DNA of 64,000 nucleotides from Duganella alba. Lineage in GTDB: Bacteria > Pseudomonadota > Gammaproteobacteria > Burkholderiales > Burkholderiaceae_D. Where the stretch lies: positions 62,001-126,000 of the forward strand of contig NZ_WKJN01000012.1 in the NCBI RefSeq assembly GCF_009674495.1, in the 5' to 3' direction. This document shows positions 36,471 to 46,789 of this stretch, piece after piece. Position numbers and translations under genes: made by a program. Under the pieces are notes generated by a model. It saw only the letters and a list, made by a program, of their open reading frames with translations. It had not been told where the DNA came from and did no database searches. The first letter of the stretch is position 1, and every line of letters starts with the position of its first letter.

Positions 36471-37103
36471 ATGCCTTTATCTTCCGTCAGCCCCAAGCGT
36501 CTCATTCTCATTGTCGACGACGATCCTCTGCTGCTCGACTTCCTTGGCGAAGTCCTGAGCCATGCCGGCTACGACGTAGCCAAGGCGCCTTCCGCGGAAC
36601 AAGCCCTGCAAGCCATTGCCCAGCGTGAGCCGGACCTGGCCCTGCTGGACATCCACATGCCCGGCATGAACGGCCTGGAACTGGCCAAGCAGCTGCACGC
36701 CACCAGTTCGGTGCCGTTCATGTTCCTGTCCGGACGCGGCGACGCCGACGCCGGCAAGCAGGCCGCTTCCTACGGTGCGGTCGGCTTCCTGGTCAAGCCG
36801 GTCGACGAGAAGCAGCTGATGCCGGCCTTTGCCGCCGGCCTGGCGCGCGCCGACGAGATCCGCCAGCTGCGCCGCACCGAGCTGAACCTGAATGCCGCGC
36901 TGGCTGCCGGCCGCGAAACCAGCCTGGCCGTGGGCCTGCTGATGTGCAAATTCCAGACCGACCGCAACACCGCCTTCGAGGTGCTGCGCGACCACGCCCG
37001 CTCGAACCGCCGCAAGGTGAACGAGGTGGCGGACCAGCTGCTGGCGGCCGAGGAAACCTTGAACAGTCTGCACGGCGCGTTCAATAACCGTCTGAAAAAG
37101 TAA
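36471..37103 (+). CDS. Response regulator with ANTAR RNA-binding domain
   Basis: Receiver protein of 210 residues. The phosphoacceptor is D60 (LALLDIHMPGMNG), acidic residues are D16-D18 and the conserved lysine is K109 (LVKP). Residues about 140-205 form a helical ANTAR domain (AVGLLMCKF...NEVADQLL). ANTAR domains bind paired RNA hairpins and prevent transcription termination. No histidine kinase is adjacent. A terminator and then a structured leader and second receiver gene follow. Confidence 0.88.
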   Translation: MPLSSVSPKRLILIVDDDPLLLDFLGEVLSHAGYDVAKAPSAEQALQAIAQREPDLALLDIHMPGMNGLELAKQLHATSSVPFMFLSGRGDADAGKQAASYGAVGFLVKPVDEKQLMPAFAAGLARADEIRQLRRTELNLNAALAAGRETSLAVGLLMCKFQTDRNTAFEVLRDHARSNRRKVNEVADQLLAAEETLNSLHGAFNNRLKK

Positions 37104-37107
37104 ACGA

Positions 37108-37140
37108 CCAGGGCAATTTTCCTTGCTCTGGGGCATTTTT
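37108..37140 (+). terminator. Terminator after the ANTAR regulator
   Basis: CCAGGGCAA (37108-37116) pairs with TTGCTCTGG (37123-37131), one G-T pair included, with a 6-nt loop, followed four bases later by TTTTT. It directly follows the stop codon. Confidence 0.65.
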
Positions 37141-37155
37141 GATATACACTACTGT

Positions 37156-37190
37156 CTGAGCGGCGGATAAAACATATCCGTCCGCCTCAG
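37156..37190 (+). promoter_or_regulatory. Bulged hairpin in the leader of the second receiver gene
   Basis: CTGAGCGGCGGATA pairs with the segment ending in CTCAG through about 14 base pairs interrupted by two single-base bulges, with a 5-nt loop AAACA. It lies in the 170-nt stretch between the terminator and the gene at 37311. The rest of that stretch holds no recognisable element. No T run follows. Role unknown. Confidence 0.5.
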
Positions 37191-37310
37191 CAGCGACATG
37201 GCCTCATCTGCGCCTGTCGCCTCAATGGCCGCCTGTACCCTGCGCCACCCCCCGATTCCTTCGGCCCAACTCCGCCGAGCTTGCACCTAGCTTATCAAGC
37301 GGAGACAGTC

Positions 37311-37763
37311 ATGACCAATGATCATCCAAGCAGCACCTATCGCCCTTTTACCGAAGAGAGCGGCGGCGCCATCGGTTTTTCCATTTTTGCCTCGGCGCCG
37401 CGCGTGCTGCACGTCGACAGCGACCATGACGCGGCGCTGGTGCTGGCCGCGCTGCTGGTGCCGGAGACCCAGGTCACCCACGTGCCGACCCTGGCGGCCG
37501 CGCAGGAACTGCTGCATCGCGAGAAGTTCGCGCTGGTGGTGCTGGACCCCGACCTGCCGGACGGCGACGGCGTCGACCTGCTGGCCGAACTGCGCGCCTA
37601 CCAGGCCGACGCGCGCGTGCTGATGTATTCGGCGCGCCATCCGGAACACCACAACGCCGGCAGCGCCTTCCTGCCCAAGCCGTGGACTTCGCCGCGCCAG
37701 CTGTGGCGCACCGTGTCCGATCTGCTGGGCATCGGCTCTGCGATGCCGGTTGAACCCCAATAA
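37311..37763 (+). CDS. Stand-alone receiver-domain protein
   Basis: Protein of 150 residues consisting of a receiver domain with no output domain. D79 (VVLDPDLPDGDG) is the likely phosphate acceptor, D36/D38 are the acidic pair and K123 (LPKPW) the conserved lysine. The first 30 residues are a non-conserved extension. GGAGAC precedes the ATG at 37311. It may act as a phosphate sink or pass signals by protein contact. It follows the ANTAR regulator, but across a terminator. Confidence 0.8.
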   Translation: MTNDHPSSTYRPFTEESGGAIGFSIFASAPRVLHVDSDHDAALVLAALLVPETQVTHVPTLAAAQELLHREKFALVVLDPDLPDGDGVDLLAELRAYQADARVLMYSARHPEHHNAGSAFLPKPWTSPRQLWRTVSDLLGIGSAMPVEPQ

Positions 37764-37863
37764 TCGGCTTATTGATAATAAATACAAGGTGGCGTCCATC
37801 CGCGCTTGTTGCGCGGCTGGCTGAGGTGATAGTCTGCCGGATCAACTCAACCAGGAAACATTG

Positions 37864-38793
37864 ATGACGTCACCAATCAAACTCGCCATCGTCGGCGTGG
37901 GCAAGATCGTTTACGACCAGCATCTGCCAGCCATCACCGCGAACGCCGACTACGCGCTGGTCGCGACGGCCAGCCGCAACAACACCATCGACAACGTCCC
38001 CAGCTTCCCGACCATTGAAGCGATGCTGGCGGCCGATCCGTCCATCGAAGCCGTCTCGCTGTGCATGCCGCCGCAGTACCGCTACGCCGCCGCGCGCAAG
38101 GCGCTGGCCGCCGGCAAGCACGTGTTCCTGGAAAAGCCGCCGGGCGCCACGCTGTCGGAAGTGGCCGACCTGGAAGCCTACGCCGCCGCGCAGGGCGTGA
38201 GCCTGTTCGCCAGCTGGCACTCGCGCTATGCGCCGGGCGTGCAGCCGGCCAAGGCCCACCTGGCCGTCGACAAGCCAACCGCCATGCACGTGATCTGGAA
38301 AGAAGACGTGCGCCAGTGGCATCCGAACCAGGACTGGATCTGGCAGGCCGGCGGGCTGGGCGTGTTCGATCCGGGCATCAATGCGCTGTCGATCGTCACC
38401 GAAATCCTGCCGTCGGCCGTGTTCCTGACCCAGGCCGCGCTGGAGTTCCCGGAAAACCGCGACGCGCCGATCGCCGCCGACCTGCGTTTCCAGGACGCCG
38501 ACGGCGTCAAGGTGCACGCCGAGTTCGACTGGCGCCAGACCGGCAAGCAAAGCTGGGACATCATCGTCAGCACCGCCAGGGGCGAAGTGCGCCTGGCCGA
38601 CGGCGGCTCGCGCCTGTGGATCGACGGCGCCGAGCAGACGCTGGAGAAGGAAGCCGAATACCCGTCGCTGTACCAGCGTTTCGCCGCCATCATCCGCGCC
38701 GGCAAGTCGGACGTCGATGTGGCGCCGCTGCGCCACGTGGCCGACGCGTTCATGCTGGGTCAGCGCAAAGTGGTAGAGGCATTCCACGACTGA
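37864..38793 (+). CDS. Gfo/Idh/MocA family sugar 1-dehydrogenase (L-arabinose/D-galactose type)
   Basis: NAD(P)-dependent oxidoreductase of 309 residues. IVGVGKIVYDQHLPAI is the Rossmann loop, FLEKPPGAT the EKP catalytic lysine, and WKEDVRQWHPNQDWIW plus GGLGVFDPGINALSI match L-arabinose 1-dehydrogenase of Azospirillum and D-galactose 1-dehydrogenases as I recall them. It would oxidise the free sugar to the lactone. The ATG at 37864 is preferred over the in-frame TTG just before it. CAGGAAA lies upstream. No other sugar-acid pathway gene is adjacent. Confidence 0.85.
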   Translation: MTSPIKLAIVGVGKIVYDQHLPAITANADYALVATASRNNTIDNVPSFPTIEAMLAADPSIEAVSLCMPPQYRYAAARKALAAGKHVFLEKPPGATLSEVADLEAYAAAQGVSLFASWHSRYAPGVQPAKAHLAVDKPTAMHVIWKEDVRQWHPNQDWIWQAGGLGVFDPGINALSIVTEILPSAVFLTQAALEFPENRDAPIAADLRFQDADGVKVHAEFDWRQTGKQSWDIIVSTARGEVRLADGGSRLWIDGAEQTLEKEAEYPSLYQRFAAIIRAGKSDVDVAPLRHVADAFMLGQRKVVEAFHD

Positions 38794-38829
38794 TTTGTTA
38801 TCATGATGTTCCAACGCGAAAGGAACATC

Positions 38830-39936
38830 ATGAAAACCAAAGCAGCCGTTGCCTGGCAAGCGGGCAAGCCCCTGACGATTGAAGAAGTCGAATTGGGCGG
38901 CCCGCGCGAGGGCGAAGTGCTGGTCGAGATCAAGGCCACCGGCATTTGCCACACCGATTACTACACTCTGTCCGGCGCCGATCCGGAAGGGATTTTCCCG
39001 GCGATCCTGGGCCATGAAGGCGCGGGCATCGTGGTTGACGTCGGTCCCGGCGTCAAATCGCTGAAAAAAGACGACCACGTCATTCCGCTGTACACGCCGG
39101 AATGCCGCCAGTGCAAATTCTGCCTGTCGCAAAAAACCAATCTGTGCCAGTCGATCCGTTCCACGCAGGGCCGCGGCCTGATGCCGGATGCGACCAGCCG
39201 CTTCTCCATCGACGGCAAGCCGATCTATCACTACATGGGCACGTCGACCTTCTCGAACTACATCGTGGTGCCGGAAATCGCGCTGGCCAAGATCCGTGAA
39301 GACGCGCCGTTCGACAAGGTGTGCTACATCGGTTGCGGCGTCACCACCGGCGTCGGCGCGGTGCTGTTCACCGCCAAGGTGGAAGCGGGCGCGAACGTTG
39401 TCGTGTTCGGTCTCGGCGGCATCGGCCTGAATGTGATCCAGGCCGCCAAGATGGTGGGCGCGGACAAGATCATCGGCGTCGACATCAATCCGGCCCGCCA
39501 GGAAATGGCGCGCAAGTTCGGCATGACGCACTTCATCAATCCGAACGAAGTGGAAAACGTGGTCGACCACATCATCCAGCTGACCGACGGCGGCGCCGAC
39601 TACAGCTTCGAGTGCGTCGGCAACACCACGCTGATGCGCCAGGCGCTGGAGTGCTGCCACAAGGGCTGGGGCAAGTCGATCATCATCGGCGTGGCGGCGG
39701 CCGGGCAGGAAATCTCCACCCGTCCGTTCCAGCTGGTGACGGGCCGCGAGTGGAAGGGTTCGGCCTTCGGCGGCGCGCGCGGCCGTACCGACGTACCGAA
39801 GATCGTCGACTGGTACATGGAAGGCAAGCTGAACATCGACGACCTGATCACCCACCGCCTGAAGCTGGAAGACATCAACCAGGGCTTCGACCTGATGAAG
39901 AGCGGCGAATCGATCCGCTCCGTCGTTCTGTACTAA
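38830..39936 (+). CDS. frmA: S-(hydroxymethyl)glutathione dehydrogenase / class III alcohol dehydrogenase
   Basis: Zinc medium-chain dehydrogenase of 368 residues that oxidises the formaldehyde-glutathione adduct and reduces S-nitrosoglutathione. ATGICHTDYYTLSG and GHEGAGIV hold the catalytic-zinc ligands, CRQCKFC...NLC the structural-zinc cysteines and FGLGGIGLNVIQ the NAD-binding loop. GREWKGSAFGG is typical of class III enzymes. The ATG at 38830 has AAAGGAAC upstream. An S-formylglutathione hydrolase gene is often adjacent but is absent here. Confidence 0.95.
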   Translation: MKTKAAVAWQAGKPLTIEEVELGGPREGEVLVEIKATGICHTDYYTLSGADPEGIFPAILGHEGAGIVVDVGPGVKSLKKDDHVIPLYTPECRQCKFCLSQKTNLCQSIRSTQGRGLMPDATSRFSIDGKPIYHYMGTSTFSNYIVVPEIALAKIREDAPFDKVCYIGCGVTTGVGAVLFTAKVEAGANVVVFGLGGIGLNVIQAAKMVGADKIIGVDINPARQEMARKFGMTHFINPNEVENVVDHIIQLTDGGADYSFECVGNTTLMRQALECCHKGWGKSIIIGVAAAGQEISTRPFQLVTGREWKGSAFGGARGRTDVPKIVDWYMEGKLNIDDLITHRLKLEDINQGFDLMKSGESIRSVVLY

Positions 39937-39952
39937 AACAGCCCGCCCGGAA

Positions 39953-40006
39953 GGATGTAGAAAAAAAGTTCTAGACTTCGCAATCTAGATAATTTATTCT
40001 ACATCC
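39953..40006. promoter_or_regulatory. Nested dyad upstream of the M56 peptidase gene
   Basis: GGATGTAGAA (39953-39962) and TTCTACATCC (39997-40006) are exact complements, and two TCTAGA palindromes (39970-39975, 39984-39989) sit symmetrically inside. The TGTA/TACA half-sites recall BlaI/MecI operators. The spacing is longer than a standard BlaI site. Confidence 0.55.
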
Positions 40007-40024
40007 ATCTACCCGGAGCGCGGC

Positions 40025-42103
40025 ATGAATCCACAACTCACTTCCCTGTTACAAGCATTGGTGCCCGCCACCGGCTGGGCGCTGCTGCATTTCGTCTGGC
40101 AAGGCCTGTTGATCGGCTGGGGCGTGGCGTTGGCCATGCAGCTGCTGCGCAAGGCGCGTCCGCAAACGCGCTACGCCGTGGCCTGCGCGGCCATGCTGCT
40201 GTGCGCGGCGCTGCCGCTGTCGAGCATCATTCTGCAACTGGCCGATGCGCAGGCTGCTGACGGCTTCGGCAATGCGGTGCAGACCGTGGCCGCCTCGGAT
40301 GCCGGCGCCAGCGTCCCCCTGATCGACGACAGCACGCTGGATGGCGTCAAGTCCGTGCTGCGCCGCCAGCTGCCGTGGATCGTCGGCCTGTGGCTGGCCG
40401 GCGCGGCGTTGATGTCGCTGCGCCTGGCGCTGGGCTTGAAGTGGGTGGCCGACCATACCCGCGCCGATCAATACACCACCAATCCTTACTGGCAGCGCCG
40501 CTTGTCCGAGCTGGCACGCCGTTTCGACATCGAGCAATTCGTCCAGCTGGGCGTGTCCGAGCGCATCGACAGCCCGGTCACCGCCGGCTGCTGGAAGCCG
40601 GTCGTGCTGGTGCCAGGCGCGCTGATCACCGGCATGCCGGTCGATCTGCTGGAAGCGCTGCTGGCGCACGAGCTGGCGCACATCAAGCGCCACGATTATC
40701 TCGTCAACCTCATACAAAGCGCGATCGAGATCGTGCTGTTCTATCACCCTAGTGTTTGGGCTATATCGCGCAGGATACGGATCGAGCGGGAACAAATCGC
40801 CGACGACCTGGCCGTGGGTATGCTCGGCCAGCCGCAAAAGCTGGCGCAAGCCCTGTCGCAACTGGATCGATTTCAGTTCGACACAACACAACTAGCCCAC
40901 GCGGCTCACGGAGGAAATCTCATGTCTCGTATTAAACGCCTGCTGCGTCCCGATGTTGAACCGGTCAGCTGGAAGATGGCTGTGCCGCTGGCAGGCCTGT
41001 TTGCCGCCGGCGCGGTGTTCTATGCCCATGCCTCGCCGCCACCGCTGCCCATGCTGCCGGCCGCGCCTGCCGTCGCCATGATGGAGCCGCCAGCCATTGA
41101 GGCTCCTGAAGCGCCTGCCGCACCGGAGGCGCCGGCCATGGTGGCCGAACCAGCGCCAGTCGCACCGGTTGCGCCAGTCGGGCCAGTCGGACCAGTTGGT
41201 CCAGTCGGACCAGTCTCGCTGCTGGTCGCGCAAGCCGCATCAGCCGCCCCAGCCGCCCCAGCCGCCCCAGCCGCCCCGGCCGCGCCCGCTGCCGCACCGG
41301 CACCCGCTGCCGCACCTGCGCCGGCTGCCGCGCCGTCGCCCGTCGCCAGCCCTGCGCCATCCTCCCGCAGCAGCTACGCCATCGTGCACGCCGGCCGCGA
41401 CAACATCACCGTTTCCGCCACCACGCAGGAAATCAAGCAGGTCGCCAGGCTGCGCGACAGCGTGAAAGGCGATTTCCTCTGGTTCCGTGACGGCGACAAA
41501 ACCTATGTAGTGCGCGACCCTGCCGTGCTGGCCCGCATCGACCAGGCCTGGACGCCGGTTGAACGCATCGGCGCGCAAATGGACGAGCAGGGCAAGAAAA
41601 TGAACGCCCAAGGCAAGATCATGAGCGACGTCGGCACCGAAATCGGCATTGCAGCCGGCGAGTTCGGCAAGAAATCCGCCCAGAACGCTGAAGTGAATCA
41701 GCGTGCGATGGAAAAACTGGCGCGCGCCCAGGAACGCATCGGCCGCCGCATCGAAGCAGCGGCACGCGAGCTGGGCCCGGACAGCAGCCAGGAAAAGATC
41801 CGCGCCTTCCAGGAGAAGCAGGCCGCCCTGCAAAAGGAAATGGAACCGCTGCAACGCCAGATGGCGGAACAGCAAAAGGAACTCTCGGCCAAGATGGAAA
41901 AAGTGCATGAACTCGATGCACCGCTGCGCGAGCTGAACAAGAAAATGGCCGCCGTCAGCCGTCCGATGGGCGAACTCAGCGGGCAGATGGCGCAGCTGAG
42001 CCTGAAGCACGCCGACGCCGTCCGCGAAGCCGAACGCGCCATCCGCGCGCTGATGGAGGAAAGCTTGCAAAACGGTAAGGCCGTTTCCGCACCATCCGCA
42101 TGA
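40025..42103 (+). CDS. M56 (BlaR1-like) membrane metallopeptidase with repeat linker and coiled-coil tail
   Basis: Integral membrane zinc peptidase of 692 residues. Four membrane segments fall in the first 315 residues. HELAH at 215-219 with a downstream EQIADDLAV glutamate gives the zinc site. After residue 335 comes a Pro/Ala/Gly/Val-rich linker with GPV repeats (about 380-397) and APA repeats (about 405-440). Next is a small beta domain and a long charged coiled coil (about 515-680, rich in Gln, Lys, Glu). BlaR1-type proteins normally pair with a BlaI repressor gene, but none lies beside it. Confidence 0.85.
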   Translation: MNPQLTSLLQALVPATGWALLHFVWQGLLIGWGVALAMQLLRKARPQTRYAVACAAMLLCAALPLSSIILQLADAQAADGFGNAVQTVAASDAGASVPLIDDSTLDGVKSVLRRQLPWIVGLWLAGAALMSLRLALGLKWVADHTRADQYTTNPYWQRRLSELARRFDIEQFVQLGVSERIDSPVTAGCWKPVVLVPGALITGMPVDLLEALLAHELAHIKRHDYLVNLIQSAIEIVLFYHPSVWAISRRIRIEREQIADDLAVGMLGQPQKLAQALSQLDRFQFDTTQLAHAAHGGNLMSRIKRLLRPDVEPVSWKMAVPLAGLFAAGAVFYAHASPPPLPMLPAAPAVAMMEPPAIEAPEAPAAPEAPAMVAEPAPVAPVAPVGPVGPVGPVGPVSLLVAQAASAAPAAPAAPAAPAAPAAAPAPAAAPAPAAAPSPVASPAPSSRSSYAIVHAGRDNITVSATTQEIKQVARLRDSVKGDFLWFRDGDKTYVVRDPAVLARIDQAWTPVERIGAQMDEQGKKMNAQGKIMSDVGTEIGIAAGEFGKKSAQNAEVNQRAMEKLARAQERIGRRIEAAARELGPDSSQEKIRAFQEKQAALQKEMEPLQRQMAEQQKELSAKMEKVHELDAPLRELNKKMAAVSRPMGELSGQMAQLSLKHADAVREAERAIRALMEESLQNGKAVSAPSA
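41174..41215 (+). repeat. 9-bp tandem repeat encoding GPV
   Basis: Four and two-thirds units of CCAGTCGGN encode collagen-like Gly-Pro-Val repeats within the M56 peptidase linker. The unit is a multiple of three, so copy-number change would keep the frame. Confidence 0.8.
41242..41277 (+). repeat. 9-bp tandem repeat encoding Ala-Ala-Pro
   Basis: Four exact AGCCGCCCC units in the same linker, followed by degenerate Ala/Pro codons. Confidence 0.8.
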
Positions 42104-42110
42104 TGAAGAG

Positions 42111-42131
42111 GCATCCCGGTATAATCACGGG

Positions 42132-42135
<4 letters not shown>
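42111..42135 (+). promoter_or_regulatory. Palindromic start region of the helicase gene with TATAAT in the loop
   Basis: GCATCCCG (42111-42118) and CGGGATGC (42128-42135) are exact 8-bp complements. Between them lies TATAAT (42120-42125), and the ATG at 42132 is inside the right arm. A TATAAT at this distance predicts transcription starting at or next to the A of ATG, giving a leaderless message. No Shine-Dalgarno sequence is present and no good -35 is visible. Confidence 0.55.
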
Positions 42136-44428
<2,293 letters not shown>

Positions 44429-44432
<4 letters not shown>

Positions 44433-45211
44433 GGCTTGTCGAGATTGACCGTCGCAGGCGCAGGCGTCTGCGGCGGGCCGAACAGCTGGACGTAAGCCGC
44501 GTACAGCGTGCAATGCACCATCACCAGCGAAAACAGGAACAGCGTCAGAATGCCGACAATGCCTATTTGCGACGTGCCAAACACCAGTATCACGATCTGA
44601 ACGCCGACGAAGTACAGCAGGTGCAGCACCACCACGGCGGTGAAGAACGCCTTGGCCGCGCGCAGCACCGACACCACGCTGAAGAACAGCGCCTTGTTCA
44701 AGGCCATCTTCTGCCAGAAAATCAGCGGCGCCGTCATCGATGTCAGCGTCCAGCCGACCAGGAAAATGGCCGATGACGCCAGCAGGCCGCCCAGCAGGCC
44801 ATCGGTATCCTCCGGCTTGATGACGCCCCTGGCTTGCGCCTCCTTCAGCGCGGTCAGCGCGTCGCCGGACATGGTGTACAGCGCCACCATCGCCAGCACC
44901 ATCAGCAGGAAATTCAGCCCGCCCAAGGCCAGCAGATGCTTGCGCATCGGCGACTGAAAACCGGACAGCAGCAGATGTGGCAGCGCGCGCCGGCCCTGAT
45001 CGATTTCGGCGCAGCCCTGCAACAGGGTGACGGAGAACAGCGGCATCAGCACGCACCACAGGATCTGCCCCAGCACCGGCAACAGCAGGATGAACAGCGA
45101 GACGAACATGCAGACAAACAGCAGCGCCATCATGGCGCCCGGCTGCTTGCGGAACACCGTCCAGCCTTGCTTGACCCAGTGCAGGCCGACTCGTGCGGGT
45201 AGCTTTTCCAT
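44429..45211 (-). CDS. BPSS1780-type integral membrane protein
   Basis: Uncharacterised membrane protein of 260 residues with about six hydrophobic segments (28-46, 50-62, 95-115, 148-160, 190-212, 217-243). The N-terminus (LHWVKQGWTVFRKQPGAMMAL) and GCAEIDQGRRALPHLLLSGF fit the BPSS1780/YciC-like family seen in betaproteobacteria. The start shares a base with the thrB stop (ATG/TGA), so it is coupled to thrB. Function unknown. Confidence 0.8.
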
Positions 45212-46179
45212 CAGAACAGCTCCGGCGCCGGCGTGGCGATGCGTTCGCGCAGGATGCGCTCGAAGTGGCCCGGATCATGCGGCGTCAGCATCTCCGCCTC
45301 GCGCGGGCGGTAGAAGTCGTACAGGCGCGACAGCCAGAAGCGCAGCGCGCCGGCGCGCAGCATCGGCTGCCATGCGGTGTGCTCGGCGGCGGTGAACGGC
45401 CGCACGGCGTGGTAGGCGTCCACCAGCGCGCGCACGCGGGCGGTGTCCAGCACGCCGGTGTCGAGGTCGATGCACCAGTCGTTGACGGTGACCGCGACGT
45501 CGAACAGCCAGGTGTCGCAGCCGGCAAAGTAGAAGTCGAAGAAGCCGGTCAGGCGCTCGCCGTCGAACATCACGTTGTTGCGGAACAGGTCGGCGTGTAT
45601 CGGGCCCACTTGCAGCTGCTTGTGGACGTCGCAGGCGGCAAACGCATCCTGGAAGTGCACTTCGGCCTTCAGCAGGTGTGCCTTGTCTTCCGGAATGAAC
45701 GGCAGCACTTCCGGCGTGGTTTCATGCCACCACGCCAGGCCGCGCAGGTTCGGCTGCTTCAGCGCGTAATCCTGGCCGGCCAGATGCATCTTCGCCAGCA
45801 TGGCGCCAACCGCGGCGCAATGCACCGGCTGCGGCGACATTTGCGACTGGCCTTCCAGCTTGGTGACGATGGCCGCCGGCTTGCCGTGCAGGGCGACGAT
45901 CAGCTCGCCCTTGTCATTGGCGACCGGCGCCGGCACCGCCACGCCGCGTTCGGCCAGGTGACGCATCAGATTGAGGTAAAACGGCAGTTGTTCGAATGAC
46001 AAATTCTCGAAGATGGTGAGCACATACTGGTGTTGTTCACCATTGCGCTCGGTAGTCAGGAAGAAATTGCTGTTCTCGATGCCGGAACTGATGCCTTTGA
46101 GCTCAAGCGCTTGGCCGAGCGGAAATTGGGTGATCCACTGGGTGACATCCTCCAGCGATACCGGGGTAAAGACTGCCAT
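45211..46179 (-). CDS. thrB: Homoserine kinase, aminoglycoside-phosphotransferase type
   Basis: Phosphorylates homoserine in threonine synthesis. It is 322 residues with an APH/choline-kinase fold rather than the GHMP fold of E. coli ThrB. It begins [19 protein letters not shown], and [16 protein letters not shown] and [18 protein letters not shown] are the catalytic HxDxxxxN and DFD-like blocks. It lies downstream of the DUF2782 gene, which is 35 nt away, and upstream of the membrane gene. Confidence 0.93.
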   Translation of the reverse strand: MAVFTPVSLEDVTQWITQFPLGQALELKGISSGIENSNFFLTTERNGEQHQYVLTIFENLSFEQLPFYLNLMRHLAERGVAVPAPVANDKGELIVALHGKPAAIVTKLEGQSQMSPQPVHCAAVGAMLAKMHLAGQDYALKQPNLRGLAWWHETTPEVLPFIPEDKAHLLKAEVHFQDAFAACDVHKQLQVGPIHADLFRNNVMFDGERLTGFFDFYFAGCDTWLFDVAVTVNDWCIDLDTGVLDTARVRALVDAYHAVRPFTAAEHTAWQPMLRAGALRFWLSRLYDFYRPREAEMLTPHDPGHFERILRERIATPAPELF

Positions 46180-46214
46180 GTGCGAATTCTAAGGTTCCGT
46201 GTAGGTGATGTGGC

Positions 46215-46625
46215 TTATTTGGCTGGCGGAGATTGCGGTGGGGTATTGAACTCCTGCTCGGCTTCCTCTTCGACAGATTTCTTTTTCTTCTTGCCGAGGT
46301 CGAACTCCATCACCGTCCATTGCGCGCCGCGCAGGTTGCCGCTCATGACGTCACCCGGCATGGCGGTGCCGGCCGGATGGTTGGGACGCAGGGTGTAGGT
46401 GCTGGGACCGCTTTTGACGGTGGCTTCGGTCACGTTGCCGCTATTGTCGCGTTTTTCCGTGATTTTGTTTTCGGCCGGCTTGGCGGTGATGGTGACGCCG
46501 TCATCGGTCACTTCTTCCAGTTTTTCCAGTTTTGGCGGGGCCTGGCTCGGGGTCGACTGGGCGAACGCCGTATGGGCGCCGAGCGTCAGGAGGAGGGCAG
46601 GCCAGAGAAGGGAAGTGCGCGTCAT
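46215..46625 (-). CDS. DUF2782 family exported protein
   Basis: Protein of 136 residues with a signal peptide ending at AFA-Q (about 22). The mature part has LEKLEEVTDDGVTITAKP, then YTLRPNHPAGTAMPGDV and AQWTVMEFDLGKKKKK, a Lys run and an acidic tail. This family lies next to polA and thrB in many betaproteobacteria. Its role is unknown. Divergent from polA. Confidence 0.85.
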   Translation of the reverse strand: MTRTSLLWPALLLTLGAHTAFAQSTPSQAPPKLEKLEEVTDDGVTITAKPAENKITEKRDNSGNVTEATVKSGPSTYTLRPNHPAGTAMPGDVMSGNLRGAQWTVMEFDLGKKKKKSVEEEAEQEFNTPPQSPPAK

Positions 46626-46745
46626 GATGGATCGCCTTTAGCAGAGAAATAGCCGCAGAATTTTTATGTATGATCCATTGTAACAAACAGACACCCATCG
46701 CTGTGCTTTCCCTTGGAGGGATGCCGCCGGACCCCGGTCAAAACC

Positions 46746-46754
46746 TGCGATAAT
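46746..46754 (+). promoter_or_regulatory. Extended -10 upstream of polA
   Basis: TGCGATAAT is an extended -10 (TGn plus GATAAT) 35 nt before the polA start. The region upstream is GC-rich without a clear -35. Confidence 0.45.
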
Positions 46755-46789
46755 GTTGTCTTCACGCTCAGCACCCTCATCTAGTTCCT

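Noticed and set aside
37156..37190. The leader hairpin as a classical ANTAR target
   Set aside because: It is a single bulged stem with a 5-nt AAACA loop, not a pair of hairpins with A1/G4 hexaloops, so it is reported only as a structured leader.
41174..41277. Short tandem repeats considered as a CRISPR array
   Set aside because: The units are 9 bp, contiguous without spacers, and lie inside a reading frame encoding Pro/Ala/Gly repeats.
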